Part shown: in pieces, positions 46,593 through 55,118 of the stretch
Position numbering within the stretch: the stretch's first letter is position 1
Layout: each line of letters begins with the position of its first letter
Origin: Candidatus Siliceabacter maunaloa
Lineage (GTDB): Bacteria > Actinomycetota > Thermoleophilia > Solirubrobacterales > Solirubrobacteraceae
Direction of reading: 5' to 3'
Assembly: GCA_024330185.1 (NCBI GenBank)
Contig: JANDLV010000016.1
Location: 1 to 64,000 of the forward strand
Length of the DNA: 64,000 nt
Made by a program: the position numbers and the translations under genes
Notes under the pieces: generated by a model
Told to the model about the DNA's origin: nothing
What the model saw: only the letters and a program-made list of their open reading frames with translations
Databases searched by the model: none

Positions 46593-47664
46593 TTAGCTAA
46601 GTGGGCTATCCACTTCGCTCCACCGATTCGACGGAGTGCAGGGAGAAGGTTGGTCAGGCCGCGGTGCGCGGCGTGAGGAGGGTCGCGTAGGGGTGGGGGT
46701 CGGCGGTCAGCGCGCCCTCGATGAGCCGGTAGAACAGCAGCCCGCGGTGTCGCGAACGGCGGCGGTTGAAGCGAAACGTGAACTCGTCGAGGTAGAAGTC
46801 CAGTTGGCCGTGGGTGACGGCGCCCTGGTGGGTCCCGAGCAGCCAGCGCTTGAGCAGCGAGGCGACACGGTGGACGTGAGGCATCGCGACGTGGGCGGGG
46901 TCGCCGGAGGCCTTGACGTTGACCACGACGTGGCTGAAGCGGTGACGCCCGACGTCGTCGTAGCCGTGGTAGGCATCGGTGCGCACCTCGGTCCCGCGGT
47001 CGACGTGGTCGAGCACGAAGTCGGTCAGCGTCTGGCGCTTGACGTCGGGGATGCGGGCCAGGCGGGTGCGGCCGGGCGCGCCGTCGTGGTCCTCGACGGC
47101 GATCGCGACGATCGCCTTGCCCGCCGCGCCGCGCCCGCGCTTGCCCGGCCGTGTGGCGCCGACGTAGCTCTCGTCGACCTCGACGACGCCGGCGAGCAGC
47201 TCGCGGCCGGGGCAGCACCATCGCGCGACGCAGCTTGTGCAGCCACGCCCACGCCGTCTGATAGCTGCCAAAGCCCAGCACCCGTTGCAGCCCTAGCGCG
47301 CTGACGCCCTGCTTCTGGTTGACCACGTACCAGATCGCCGCCAGCCAGCTCTGCAGCGGCAGCCGACTGGCGTGGAAGATCGTCCCGGCGGTCACCGAAC
47401 TCTCGCGCCGGCAAGCCGCGCAGCGACGCATCCCGCGACGCACAGCCCACCACTCACCGCCGACGACGCCACAGAAGCGACAGACGAACCCATCGCCCCA
47501 GCGCACCCGCTCGAGGTAGCGCAAGACACGCCTCGTCATCGGGAAACCAGGCCGTCAGCTCATGGAAGCTACGCGGGTAGTCGACACCCGCCCGAGGCGC
47601 GTCTGCAGGCACGCCATCACGCTACGACCTCAGGTGGACGGAAATGGATAGCCCACTTAGCTAA
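46593..47664. mobile_element. IS1595-type insertion sequence with 8-bp duplication
   Basis: Inverted ends start GTGGGCTATCCA at 46601 and (inverted) at 47656 and match at 20 of 23 positions. They are flanked by TTAGCTAA at 46593-46600 and 47657-47664, the 8-bp duplication expected for IS1595 elements. Because TTAGCTAA is itself a palindrome, the element edge could be placed differently. Element length is 1056 bp. The right copy of the duplication includes the stop codon of the nitrile hydratase accessory gene. Confidence 0.8.
46654..47612 (-). pseudogene. IS1595-type (ISXO2-like) transposase, two frameshifts
   Basis: Reads from a GTG near 47612: VDYPRSFHELTAWFPDDEACL, a one-base shift near 47520, then YLERVRWGDGFVCRFCG (zinc ribbon CxxC, then CAACR), NQKQGVSALGLQRVLGFGSYQTAW, a second shift at a CCCC run near 47217, then [18 protein letters not shown] (first Asp), TDAYHGYD (second Asp) and FRFNRRRSRHRG. 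It would be full length with both shifts repaired. The homopolymer shift could be a sequencing error, but two independent shifts suggest the element is inactive. Confidence 0.8.
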
Positions 47665-48011
47665 TGCTGGTCGTGCTCGTCAAGCTCGGCGGTGCGGGCT
47701 CGCAGCTCATCTGCGCCGGCGAGTCCCTCGGCTAGGACTGCGTCTTCGAGCGCACGCAGCCAGCAGACGTAGTAGTCCGAGGTCGGTTGCTCGCCTCTCG
47801 GGGCGTGACCCCAGGCGCCGATCTCGGCGACCAGACGTCGGCGGAACGCCTCACGGTCGAGGAGGCCCTGCTCCTCGAGCGCTTGAGCCAGAGCTAGAGC
47901 CGACGCCTCCCATGGCTGCGCGAAGAGGAGCTCGCCATTGGTTCGCGGAAGGGCCAAGGGTCCCTCAAGGTCCTCGACGATCACAGCGCGGTGCTCACGC
48001 CGCCGCCGCAA
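47661..48011 (-). CDS. Nitrile hydratase accessory protein
   Basis: 116 residues. LPRTNGELLFAQPWEASALALAQALEEQG, a middle WGHAPRGE and SDYYVCWLRALEDAV match the small protein found next to nitrile hydratase genes (related to the beta-subunit N-terminus and to Co-chaperones of the enzyme). It is thought to assist metal or subunit maturation. Start is TTG 48011, or GTG 47984. It overlaps nthA and its stop lies in the IS1595 target duplication, so the gene itself is undamaged. Confidence 0.82.
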   Translation of the reverse strand: MRRRREHRAVIVEDLEGPLALPRTNGELLFAQPWEASALALAQALEEQGLLDREAFRRRLVAEIGAWGHAPRGEQPTSDYYVCWLRALEDAVLAEGLAGADELRARTAELDEHDQH

Positions 48012-48606
48012 GTCGGGTGACGCCTATCATCGCGTCGCGAGTGACGAGCGCGGCCAGGGCCTCCCCATCGAGCTCGGCGGTACCCGCTGGTCGCTCGGGC
48101 ACGACTAGGTAGCGCACCTCGGCGCTGCTGTCCCAGAGACGCACCTCGACACTCTCGTCGAGGATAGTGCCGAACTCGGCCAACACGGTGCGGGGCTCGA
48201 GCACCGCGCGTGAGCGGTAGGCGGGGTCCTTGTACCAGGTGGGCGGCAGCCCGAGGATGGACCACGGATAGCAGGAGCACAGCGTGCAGACAACGAGGTT
48301 GTGGACGCGCGGTGCGTTCTCGACGGCGACCAGTCGGTCGGTGCCGAGCCCGAGCACGCCCATCTCTTGGGCCGCGGCCGAGCCGTCGGCGAGCAATCGC
48401 GCGCGGAACGCCCGGTCGACCCACGAGCGGGCGACCAGCCGCGCGCCGTTCATCGGCCCGACGTGATGCTCGTAGACGCGCACGATGCGCTCGACCGTGT
48501 CGCTGGCCAGAAGGCCCTTCTCCAGCAGTAGCGACTCGAGCGCCCGGGCCCGCAGCGCTGGCTCGTCCAGGTCATGAGCGTGAGTGTGCGCTTGGCTGCC
48601 GCTCAC
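47995..48606 (-). CDS. nthA: Nitrile hydratase alpha subunit, cobalt type
   Basis: 203 residues. Hydrates nitriles to amides as an alpha-beta complex. The metal motif VCTLCSCYPW has Cys107-Thr-Leu-Cys110-Ser-Cys112; Thr after the first Cys marks the cobalt form (Ser in the iron form). Flanking blocks RARLLADGSAAAQEMG and PTWYKDPAYRSRAVLEPRTVL are intact. The GTG start overlaps the nthB stop (GTGA). Because nthB is broken by an IS, nthA may be poorly translated or lack its partner. Confidence 0.93.
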   Translation of the reverse strand: MSGSQAHTHAHDLDEPALRARALESLLLEKGLLASDTVERIVRVYEHHVGPMNGARLVARSWVDRAFRARLLADGSAAAQEMGVLGLGTDRLVAVENAPRVHNLVVCTLCSCYPWSILGLPPTWYKDPAYRSRAVLEPRTVLAEFGTILDESVEVRLWDSSAEVRYLVVPERPAGTAELDGEALAALVTRDAMIGVTRLAAAA

Positions 48607-48803
48607 GCGGGCTCCAGATAGGACTCGAAAAGGTCGAGGTGGATGGCCGTCCGCGCCTCGGCGTCCGGCCCCCACAGCTCCGAACCCTCGAACCGCACCG
48701 AATAGAAATGCTGCGGCTGCTCTCCTGCGCGGGCGGCGAGCGCGTCGGCGAAGGCGTAAGCGCCGTAGTCGGCGACTACCCGGCCGGCCCGCCCGCGCGC
48801 GTA

Positions 48804-49937
48804 TTACGGCGCGCGGCAACTGGTGCGGTGATAATATGGGCTTAACCTTATTGTGGTGGAGGCATGGTAGGGTGCCGGGTATGGGTGAGGTCGGCGATGC
48901 GCGCAGTCTGTCGGGTGAGGCCCAGGCGGCGCTGCGCGAGCGTGGGGTGGGGATGTTGGGCCAGGGCCACTCTCACAGCCAGGTGGCCGCCGCGCTTGGG
49001 GTCGGGCTGCGCACGGTGGCGGGCTGGTCGGCGCGCTTTCGCGTCGGGGGGATGGACGGGCTGCGCGAGCGGCGCCGCGGGCGGCGCGCGGGCGAGCAGA
49101 TGGCGCTTTCGCAGCCTCAGCAGGCCCAGGTCGTGCGCACGATGATGGGCTCAAACCCCGACCAGCTCGAGCTCGGAGAGGGCGTGCTGTGGAGCCGCGG
49201 CGCGGTGCGCGCGCTGATCGCCAAGCTGTTTGGGGTCGCGCTGTCGCGTCAGACGGTCGGGCGCTACCTGCGCGCCTGGGGATGGTCGTCTAAGAAGCCG
49301 GCCAAGCGCTGGGCCCAGCAGGACCCCGCGCGCGTGGGGGCCTGGCTTGAGCACGAGTACCCCGCCATCCAGGCGCGCGCGCAGGCCCAGGGCGCAAAGA
49401 TCTTGTGGGCCGACGAGATGGGCCTGCGGGCCGGGCAGACCGCCGGCACCAGCTACGCGCCGGTTGGCCAGCGCGCCGTCACGCCGCTGACGGGCAAGCG
49501 CTTCGCAGTCAACGTCATCAGCGCCATCGCCAACGACGGCACGCTGCTGTTCGATGTCTTCTGCGGCTACGGCGACGAGATCCGCTTCATGGACTTCGCC
49601 GACAAGCTCATCGCCCACCACCCCGACCGCAAGATCTTCTTGATCGTCGACAACCACTCGATCCACAAGTCGGCCGCCGTCAAGCTGTGGCAGGAAGACC
49701 ACCCCCAGCTCGAGCTGTTCTTCCTGCCGCCCTACGCGCCCGAGGTCAACCCCGACGAGTACCTCAACAACGACGTCCACGCCCATGTCGCCCGCCGACG
49801 CCCCTCAACCGTCTCCCAGCTCACCGAGATGGCCGTCGACTACCTCCACACCCGCACACCCAACATCGTGCGCAACTACTTCCAAGCCCCCCACGTCCGC
49901 TACGCACAATGACCGCTACATTTGCCACGCGCCGTAA
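48804..49937 (+). mobile_element. IS630-type insertion sequence, apparently intact
   Basis: 1134 bp. Inverted ends (48804-48829 and 49912-49937) start TTACGGCGCG and match at 22 of 26 positions or so. A TA duplication (48802-48803 and 49938-49939) flanks it, as IS630/mariner elements make. One transposase gene fills it in the opposite direction to nthB. The clean edges point to a recent insertion. Confidence 0.92.
48881..49912 (+). CDS. IS630-family transposase
   Basis: 343 residues. N-terminal helix-turn-helix (HSHSQVAAALGVGLRTVAGWSARF, then LSRQTVGRYLRAWGWS) and a DDE catalytic core with ILWADEMGLR, FLIVDNHSIHKS and PPYAPEVNPDEYLNNDVH. All catalytic acids are present and the frame is open, so it may be active. 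ATG 48881 is taken as start; GTG 48872 and ATG 48836 are in frame alternatives. The right inverted end begins at its stop codon. Confidence 0.92.
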   Translation: MGEVGDARSLSGEAQAALRERGVGMLGQGHSHSQVAAALGVGLRTVAGWSARFRVGGMDGLRERRRGRRAGEQMALSQPQQAQVVRTMMGSNPDQLELGEGVLWSRGAVRALIAKLFGVALSRQTVGRYLRAWGWSSKKPAKRWAQQDPARVGAWLEHEYPAIQARAQAQGAKILWADEMGLRAGQTAGTSYAPVGQRAVTPLTGKRFAVNVISAIANDGTLLFDVFCGYGDEIRFMDFADKLIAHHPDRKIFLIVDNHSIHKSAAVKLWQEDHPQLELFFLPPYAPEVNPDEYLNNDVHAHVARRRPSTVSQLTEMAVDYLHTRTPNIVRNYFQAPHVRYAQ

Positions 49938-50412
49938 TAGCGGGGCAGGCGCGTGTGGCCGGTGGGGTGGACGTTGCGCCCGCGCACCCATTCTCCGACC
50001 GCGAAGCGCGGTCCGTCGGACTCCGGTCGTCGCTTCGTCACGCCCTCGCGGATCACGCGGTCGATGTGCTCGCCGAGCGGCTCGTCGACGCGCTGGGTGG
50101 GCCGGGCGCCGGGCCGGGCGCGCAGCTCGGCGCGACGCGCGACGAACTCCTCTGCGGACACGATGCCCCGCTGTGCGAGGATCGCCTCGGTACCGAGCAG
50201 CCAGCGTTCGTAGTAGGACGCGGCCAGGTAGCGGTCGGGGCGCAGCCGCTCGACCTCGAAGCGGTGCTCGTCGGTCGAGCAGACGCCTTGGGTCTCTAGC
50301 GCGACCTGGATGCTCGCCGCTCTACCCTCCCATCCGGCATGGAAGACCGGCTCGTCGTCCTCGCGCGGGATGGCGCCGAAGCCGTGCATGCCCCCCATGT
50401 CGGCGGCGCCGT

Positions 50413-50709
50413 TCACGTCGCCAGCGCGAGCGTTCCGGCCGCCTCGCTGGCAGTCTTTGCGCTGGCGAAGCCGGCGGGCACGTCTTGGTCGAGCCGGGCG
50501 GCCCACTCGCGGACGACCTCGGGCCAGCCGATGATCAGGCCGACATGCATGACCATCAGGTTCAGGGCCTGACGCTCGGACTCCTCCGCCGATGTGGCGC
50601 CGGTGCATATCGATGCTGACGGTTGCGGGGTCCTCCGGCTCGAGCCAGAGCCCGAGTGCTCCTTCCTCCGCGTGCCATCGAGAAGCTGACATTGCAGCGG
50701 CGTTCTCAT
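50413..50709 (-). pseudogene. Remnant of an unknown gene upstream of nthB
   Basis: An open frame from ATG 50709 ends in a GTGA overlap with nthB. Only its second half looks coding (AEESERQALNLMVMHVGLII, GWPEVVREWAARLDQDVPAG). The first half looks coding in another frame instead (SASRWHAEEGALGLWLEPED, ATVSIDMHRRHIG). So this is probably the 3' end of a frameshifted gene whose front was lost at the repeat junction (50718). The family was not recognised; the tight link to nthB suggests a nitrile hydratase operon partner. Confidence 0.5.
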
Positions 50710-50873
50710 CGCTGTGCTCCCAGCGCCGCGATGACGACCCTGGACTCCTTCCAGCGGCGAAACGTGGTCGGCGCGTAGCGCAGCGAGTAGTCCTCGAGCA
50801 TCGGGTCGTCGACGAGCCGGCTGATGCGCCGCTGGGCGCGTTGCCGACGCGTGGGGGGTGCGACCGTCGCCAT
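50706..50873 (-). pseudogene. Truncated copy of the NCS1 permease 5' end
   Basis: 55 codons identical or nearly so to the start of the permease at 46179, from MATVAPPTRR to KESRVVIAALGAQR, then a stop just beyond the duplication edge. It retains the ribosome site and leader of the original. A short peptide without any complete helix would be made. It lies first in the transcript that leads into nthB-nthA. Confidence 0.9.
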
Positions 50874-51016
50874 GGAAGAGCCTCCGGATTGATTGGAAGC
50901 GCGCCGCAGCTTGAGCCGACGGAGCGAGGAGGGTTGGCATCCTGCCAACCCATCCAGCCGGGCCGAATCGACCGCCGTCTAGAGATCGGGCAAGGACTTG
51001 GGCCCGCGGTACAGGG
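50719..51016. repeat. 298-bp direct repeat, copy 2
   Basis: Partner of 46025-46322 (see there). It lies between ridA and the nitrile hydratase genes and contains the leader hairpin (50931-50951) unchanged. Any promoter or control element of the NCS1/fmdA unit lying in this 298 bp is therefore also placed in front of the nth genes. Confidence 0.95.
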
Positions 51017-51036
51017 CGCCCGAGGGGTGGTCGAGC

Positions 51037-51441
51037 TCAGGCCTGCCACCCCTCCGCCCGCCACGCCACCAGATCCACCTCGACGCACGCTCCCGCGGCC
51101 AGCGCCTCGGTGCCGGTGCACGTGCGACTGGGCAGGCGCTGCGCGAACCAGGCCTGGTAGGCGACGTTGAAGGCCGGATAGTCGGCCCAGTCGGTGAGGT
51201 AGGCGCGGGCGGCGACGACGTCGGAGAGGCTGCCGCCCACGAGCTCGAGCACGCGCGCGAGGTTGCGCATGACCTGGTCGGTCTGCTCGCTGATCCCGCC
51301 CGGCACGAGCCGGCCGTCGAGGTCCGTCGGCATCTGGCCGGTGACGTAAAGCGTCGGGCCGGCGGCGGTGGCGTGGGCGAACGGTGCGACCGGCGGGGGC
51401 ACCCCATCTTCGGGGCCGAACGTCCACGAGGCGATCGTCAT
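51037..51441 (-). CDS. RidA/YjgF-family protein
   Basis: 134 residues. RidA proteins hydrolyse reactive enamine/imine intermediates; relatives such as RutC act in pyrimidine nitrogen pathways. The core blocks [27 protein letters not shown] and [15 protein letters not shown] are clear; the Arg that contacts the substrate carboxylate lies in [11 protein letters not shown], and the closing Glu is in [12 protein letters not shown] 51441. Downstream follows the duplicated NCS1 leader, so ridA was probably the original neighbour of the permease. Confidence 0.9.
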   Translation of the reverse strand: MTIASWTFGPEDGVPPPVAPFAHATAAGPTLYVTGQMPTDLDGRLVPGGISEQTDQVMRNLARVLELVGGSLSDVVAARAYLTDWADYPAFNVAYQAWFAQRLPSRTCTGTEALAAGACVEVDLVAWRAEGWQA

Positions 51442-51557
51442 GGCGCGAAGGGTGGCACGAGGTCGCCCCGCCACCTATCCGCGTGTCGGATCGCGATCGG
51501 CTGCTTCTGTACACCGGTCCAGTGGCAGGACCACTTCGCCTCCGTAGCTTGGCGACA

Positions 51558-53171
51558 GTGCGTGTGACCGCCAGCAACGCCCCAGCGCCCGCGTCGGGAG
51601 CGCGAGCATCCGAGGACGGTGGGGACGATGGCACGGGGTTGACCGCGCTGGAACGTCCACCGCCGCTCGAAGTCCGCGGCTTGACCAAGCGGTTCGGCAC
51701 GCTCACCGCCAACGACGCGATCGACCTCGAGCTGCGCGCCCGGGAGGTCCACGCGGTCCTGGGCGAGAACGGCGCCGGCAAGTCGACGCTGGCCAAGGCG
51801 CTCTACGGGGTCAGCCCTCCGGACGAGGGGGTCGTGCTGCGCGACGGGCACCAGGTCGAGATCGGGTCTCCGGCGCGCGCCCGGGAGCTCGGGATCGGCC
51901 TCGTCTTCCAGGACTTCCGGCTCGTGCCGGCCCTCACCGTGCTCGAGAACGTGCTGTTGGCGCTGCCCAAGGCTGGCGCCGCGCCGGGGCGCGCGGCCGT
52001 GAAGTCGCGCCTGGAGACCGAGGCGGCCAGGCACGGGATGAGCGTGCGCCCGCGGGCGCGGGTGACGAGCCTGTCCATGGCCGAGCGTCAGCAGGTCGAG
52101 ATCCTCAAGGTGCTGCTCAGCGACGCGGAAGTGATCGTGCTCGACGAGCCGACCAGCCTGCTGGCTCCACAGGAGGCCGAGGGGCTGCTGCGGGTGGTCG
52201 GCGAGCTGCGCGCCGCCGGCCTCGCGCTGCTGATCATCACCCACAAGCTCGCCGATGTCCGCGCCGTCGCCGACCGGGTCACCGTGCTCCGTGACGGCAG
52301 GGTGGTCACCGCCATCGACGACCCCCGGAGGGTGGGCGACGACGAGCTCGTGGAGGCCGTGGTCGGTCGGCCGGTGGCGTCGCTGGCGCTGCGCAAGGAC
52401 GGCGGCAGGCGCCGCCGTGGGCCCGGCCTGATGCCCGCGCTCAACGCGAGCGGGATCGAGGTCGCGCGGGACGGCGGCGGACGAGCGATCAGCGAGCTCT
52501 CGCTGGTCGTCGAGAAGGGCGACGTCGTGGGCGTCGCCGGCGTGTCCGGCAGCGGCCAGCGCGAGCTCGCCGACGCGGTGCTCGGCCTGCGACCGCTCGA
52601 GCGCGGCTCGCTGGAGGTGCTCGGCCGACGCGTCAACGGACGACCGCGCTCGGCCATCGACGCGCGCGCCGCGGGCGTGGCCGGGGATCCTCTGAGCGAC
52701 GAGGTCGTGCCGGGCATGACGGTGACCCAGCACATGACCCTCGGTGGCGCCACGGCCCCCCGACGCCGCCTCGGCTACGACTGGGACGCGGTCGAGCAGG
52801 CGGTGAGTGAGCTGCCCGCGGCCCAGGCGCTATCGCTGGCCTCTGGCCACAGGGTCGTCGGCGAGCTCTCCGGGGGCAACGTCCAGCGGGTAATGCTTGC
52901 CCGCGCGCTCGGGCAGGAGCCGGGGCTGATCGTGGCCGCCTACCCCACCCGGGGGCTCGACGTCGCGACGCAGCGCAAGGCCCAGGAGCTCCTGCTGGGG
53001 AGTGCGGGCCTGGGCGCGGGCGTGCTGCTCTTCTCCGAGGATCTCGAGGAGCTCTTCGCGCTGTCGGACTGGATCGCTGTGCTGCACGCGGGACGCCTGG
53101 CGGCGGTCAAGCGCTCAGAGCAGACCAGCCACCGTGAGGTCGGCACGCTGATGCTCGGCAACCCGTCGTGA
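51558..53171 (+). CDS. Double-ATPase subunit of a BMP-type ABC importer
   Basis: 537 residues, two ABC modules as in sugar/nucleoside importers (RbsA/NupA type). First module: [22 protein letters not shown] and [11 protein letters not shown]. Second: degenerate [24 protein letters not shown] and a degenerate Walker [10 protein letters not shown], normal for this class. GTG 51558 or 51564 is the start. It is the first gene of a six-gene run linked by overlaps and ending in the AmiF-like formamidase. Confidence 0.92.
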   Translation: MRVTASNAPAPASGARASEDGGDDGTGLTALERPPPLEVRGLTKRFGTLTANDAIDLELRAREVHAVLGENGAGKSTLAKALYGVSPPDEGVVLRDGHQVEIGSPARARELGIGLVFQDFRLVPALTVLENVLLALPKAGAAPGRAAVKSRLETEAARHGMSVRPRARVTSLSMAERQQVEILKVLLSDAEVIVLDEPTSLLAPQEAEGLLRVVGELRAAGLALLIITHKLADVRAVADRVTVLRDGRVVTAIDDPRRVGDDELVEAVVGRPVASLALRKDGGRRRRGPGLMPALNASGIEVARDGGGRAISELSLVVEKGDVVGVAGVSGSGQRELADAVLGLRPLERGSLEVLGRRVNGRPRSAIDARAAGVAGDPLSDEVVPGMTVTQHMTLGGATAPRRRLGYDWDAVEQAVSELPAAQALSLASGHRVVGELSGGNVQRVMLARALGQEPGLIVAAYPTRGLDVATQRKAQELLLGSAGLGAGVLLFSEDLEELFALSDWIAVLHAGRLAAVKRSEQTSHREVGTLMLGNPS

Positions 53172-54169
53172 ACGCGCTCCCCGCCACGGGCCGGCTGACG
53201 CCGGGCGCCCTTCTGCGCCCGCCCTACGCGCGCCCGGCCGCCTGGGTATTCGGCACCCTGCTGGGGCTGCTCGTCGTGCTTCCGGCGCTCGAGGTCTCGA
53301 TCGACCAGACGCTGATCCGGGCGACGCCCTTCATCCTGACCGGCCTCGCCGTCGCGCTGCCGGCGCGCGCCGGCCTGATCAACGTCGGAGGGGAGGGCCA
53401 GCTCCTGCTGGGGGCGGTCGGGGCGACGGGGGTCGGGCTCGCCCTGCCCGACACGCTGAGCCCCGTGGCCACCCTCCCGCTGCTCGCGCTGGGCGGCGCA
53501 CTCGGCGGCCTGGTGTGGGCGGGCATCGCCGCCGGCCTCTACGTGGGGGCACGCACCAACGAGGTGATCGTCACGTTGCTGCTGAACTTCGTGGCCGTCT
53601 CGGTGGTCGCCTACGTCGTGCACGGGCCGTGGCGCGACCCCGACTCGGCCAGCTTCCCCTACACGGCCGACTTCGGCGCCGGCGGCACGGTGCCGCTGCT
53701 GCCCGGGGGAACGGCTCACGCCGGGCTGCTGGTCGCGCTCGTCGCGGCGGTCGGCGTCTGGCTGGTCATGGGCCGCACGCGCTGGGGCTTTCGCGCACGG
53801 GTCGTGGGCGGCAACAAGGAGGCCGGGCGCCGTAGCGGCTTCAACGTCTCCCGCACCCTCGTCATCGCCCTCGTCGCCGGCGGTGCGCTGGCGGGGCTGG
53901 CGGGCGCGATCGAGGTCGTGGCCGTCGAGGGGCGCCTGCGACCGGCGGTTGCGGTGGGCTTCGGCTACATCGGCTTCCTCGCGAGCTGGCTTGTGGGCCA
54001 CCGGCCGCTCGCGGTGGTCGGCGCGGGGCTGGCGCTGGCGGCGATCTCGGTCAGCGGCGACAACCTGCAGATCGATGCCGGGCTGCCCTCGACGACGGTC
54101 TACATCCTGATGGCGGTGGTCGTGATGGCTGTCCTCGGTCTTCGCCGCCGCGCTGGGAGGCAGGGATGA
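53168..54169 (+). CDS. ABC importer permease 1 (BMP-type)
   Basis: 333 residues with ~9 helices. [19 protein letters not shown] and [25 protein letters not shown] are typical of permeases that work with BMP-family binding proteins, as is the loop [18 protein letters not shown]. The GTG start overlaps the ATPase stop. It forms the channel with the second permease. Confidence 0.9.
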   Translation: MNALPATGRLTPGALLRPPYARPAAWVFGTLLGLLVVLPALEVSIDQTLIRATPFILTGLAVALPARAGLINVGGEGQLLLGAVGATGVGLALPDTLSPVATLPLLALGGALGGLVWAGIAAGLYVGARTNEVIVTLLLNFVAVSVVAYVVHGPWRDPDSASFPYTADFGAGGTVPLLPGGTAHAGLLVALVAAVGVWLVMGRTRWGFRARVVGGNKEAGRRSGFNVSRTLVIALVAGGALAGLAGAIEVVAVEGRLRPAVAVGFGYIGFLASWLVGHRPLAVVGAGLALAAISVSGDNLQIDAGLPSTTVYILMAVVVMAVLGLRRRAGRQG

Positions 54170-55083
54170 GTCTGGTGGAGGACGTGTTGGTGGGCGCCGT
54201 GCGCCAGGGCTCCCCCGTGCTGTTCGCCACGCACGGCGAGCTGGTGGCCGAGCGATCGGGGGTGGTCAACCTCGGAACCGAGGGCTCCATGCTCTGCGGC
54301 GCGCTCGCGGCGTTCGCGACCACCGTGGCGACCGGCAGTCCATTGCTGGGCATCGCCGCGGCCGCCGCGGCCGGCGCGCTCCCGGCGTTGCTGCACGCCT
54401 TCATGGTGGTCGATCGCGGCGCCAACCAGCTCGCCAACGGGCTGGCGATCTTCTTCCTGGGCCTCGGGGTGACGGCGGCGCTGGGCTCGAGCCTCGTCGG
54501 CCGTCAGATCAACGGGCTTGGAGTGGCGCCGATCCCGCTGCTGTCGGAGATCCCCTTCGCCGGGCCGATCCTCTTCGCGCACGACGTGCTCACCTATCTG
54601 GCGCTGCTGCTCGCACCGGCGCTGTGGTGGTTCCTCTACCGGACCCGGTGGGGACTGGTCCTGCGCGCCACCGGCGAGCGCGATGAGGTGCCCTTCGCCT
54701 ACGGGCACTCGCCGCGGCGCGTGCGTTACCTGGCGCTCGCCGCGGGCGGAGCGCTCGCCGGGATCGGCGGCGCCCAGCTCGCGCTGGCGATCACGCTCAC
54801 CTGGGTGGAGGATCTGACCGTGGGGCGTGGCTTCATCGCCGTGGCGCTGGTCATATTCGCTGCCTGGGAGCCGCTGCGAGCACCGCTCGGGGCGTTCATC
54901 TTCGGCGGGGCGCTCAGCCTCCAGCTCCAACTCCAGGCGCGCGGCGTCGGAATCTCGCCGTTCCTGCTCGAGACCGCGCCCTACGTGCTCACGATTCTCG
55001 CGCTCGTCGTCCTCAGCTCGCGGGCGGTCTCGCGCATGCCCCGGGGCCTGAGCGCCGTCTTCGCCGGAGCGCAACGCGCGTGA
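54166..55083 (+). CDS. ABC importer permease 2 (BMP-type)
   Basis: 305 residues with ~8 helices. VLFATHGELVAERSGVVNLG and GTEGSMLCGALAAF are the hallmark start of the second permease of nucleoside-type BMP importers; RATGERDEVPFAYGHSPRRV is the ATPase-contact loop. ATGA overlap with permease 1. Confidence 0.9.
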   Translation: MSLVEDVLVGAVRQGSPVLFATHGELVAERSGVVNLGTEGSMLCGALAAFATTVATGSPLLGIAAAAAAGALPALLHAFMVVDRGANQLANGLAIFFLGLGVTAALGSSLVGRQINGLGVAPIPLLSEIPFAGPILFAHDVLTYLALLLAPALWWFLYRTRWGLVLRATGERDEVPFAYGHSPRRVRYLALAAGGALAGIGGAQLALAITLTWVEDLTVGRGFIAVALVIFAAWEPLRAPLGAFIFGGALSLQLQLQARGVGISPFLLETAPYVLTILALVVLSSRAVSRMPRGLSAVFAGAQRA

Positions 55084-55118
55084 CACCCAAGCCACGATCA
55101 CCAGGAGGCAGTTCCCCG

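Larger units (their letters stand above)
48603..50416 (-). pseudogene. nthB: Nitrile hydratase beta subunit interrupted by an IS630 element
   Basis: The 5' part (50416-49938) reads NGAADMGGMHGFGAIPRE, HAGWEGRAASIQVALE and GHTRLPRY. The 3' part (48803-48603) reads ARGRAGRVVADYGAYAF, PQHFYSVRFEGSELWG and IHLDLFESYLEPA. Removing the element and one TA leaves exactly 678 bases, an uninterrupted 225-residue beta subunit of normal size. The break falls inside GHTRLPRY-ARGRAG. The GTG start overlaps an upstream short frame (GTGA). In the present state a truncated beta subunit ending YYGAWQM would be made. Confidence 0.95.

Noticed and set aside
46654-47612. Programmed frameshifting in the IS1595 transposase
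   Set aside because: The family is normally a single frame, and there are two shifts in opposite halves of the gene; decay or sequencing error is simpler.
46323-49937. Composite transposon carrying the nitrile hydratase genes between IS copies
   Set aside because: The IS630 remnant at 46323 and the intact IS630 at 48804 differ in sequence, and the latter lies inside nthB rather than at an edge. The 298-bp repeats explain the borders better.
51489-51498. GATCGCGATC palindrome between ridA and the BMP importer as an operator
   Set aside because: Ten-base palindromes of this kind are frequent by chance in high-GC DNA and nothing else supports it.
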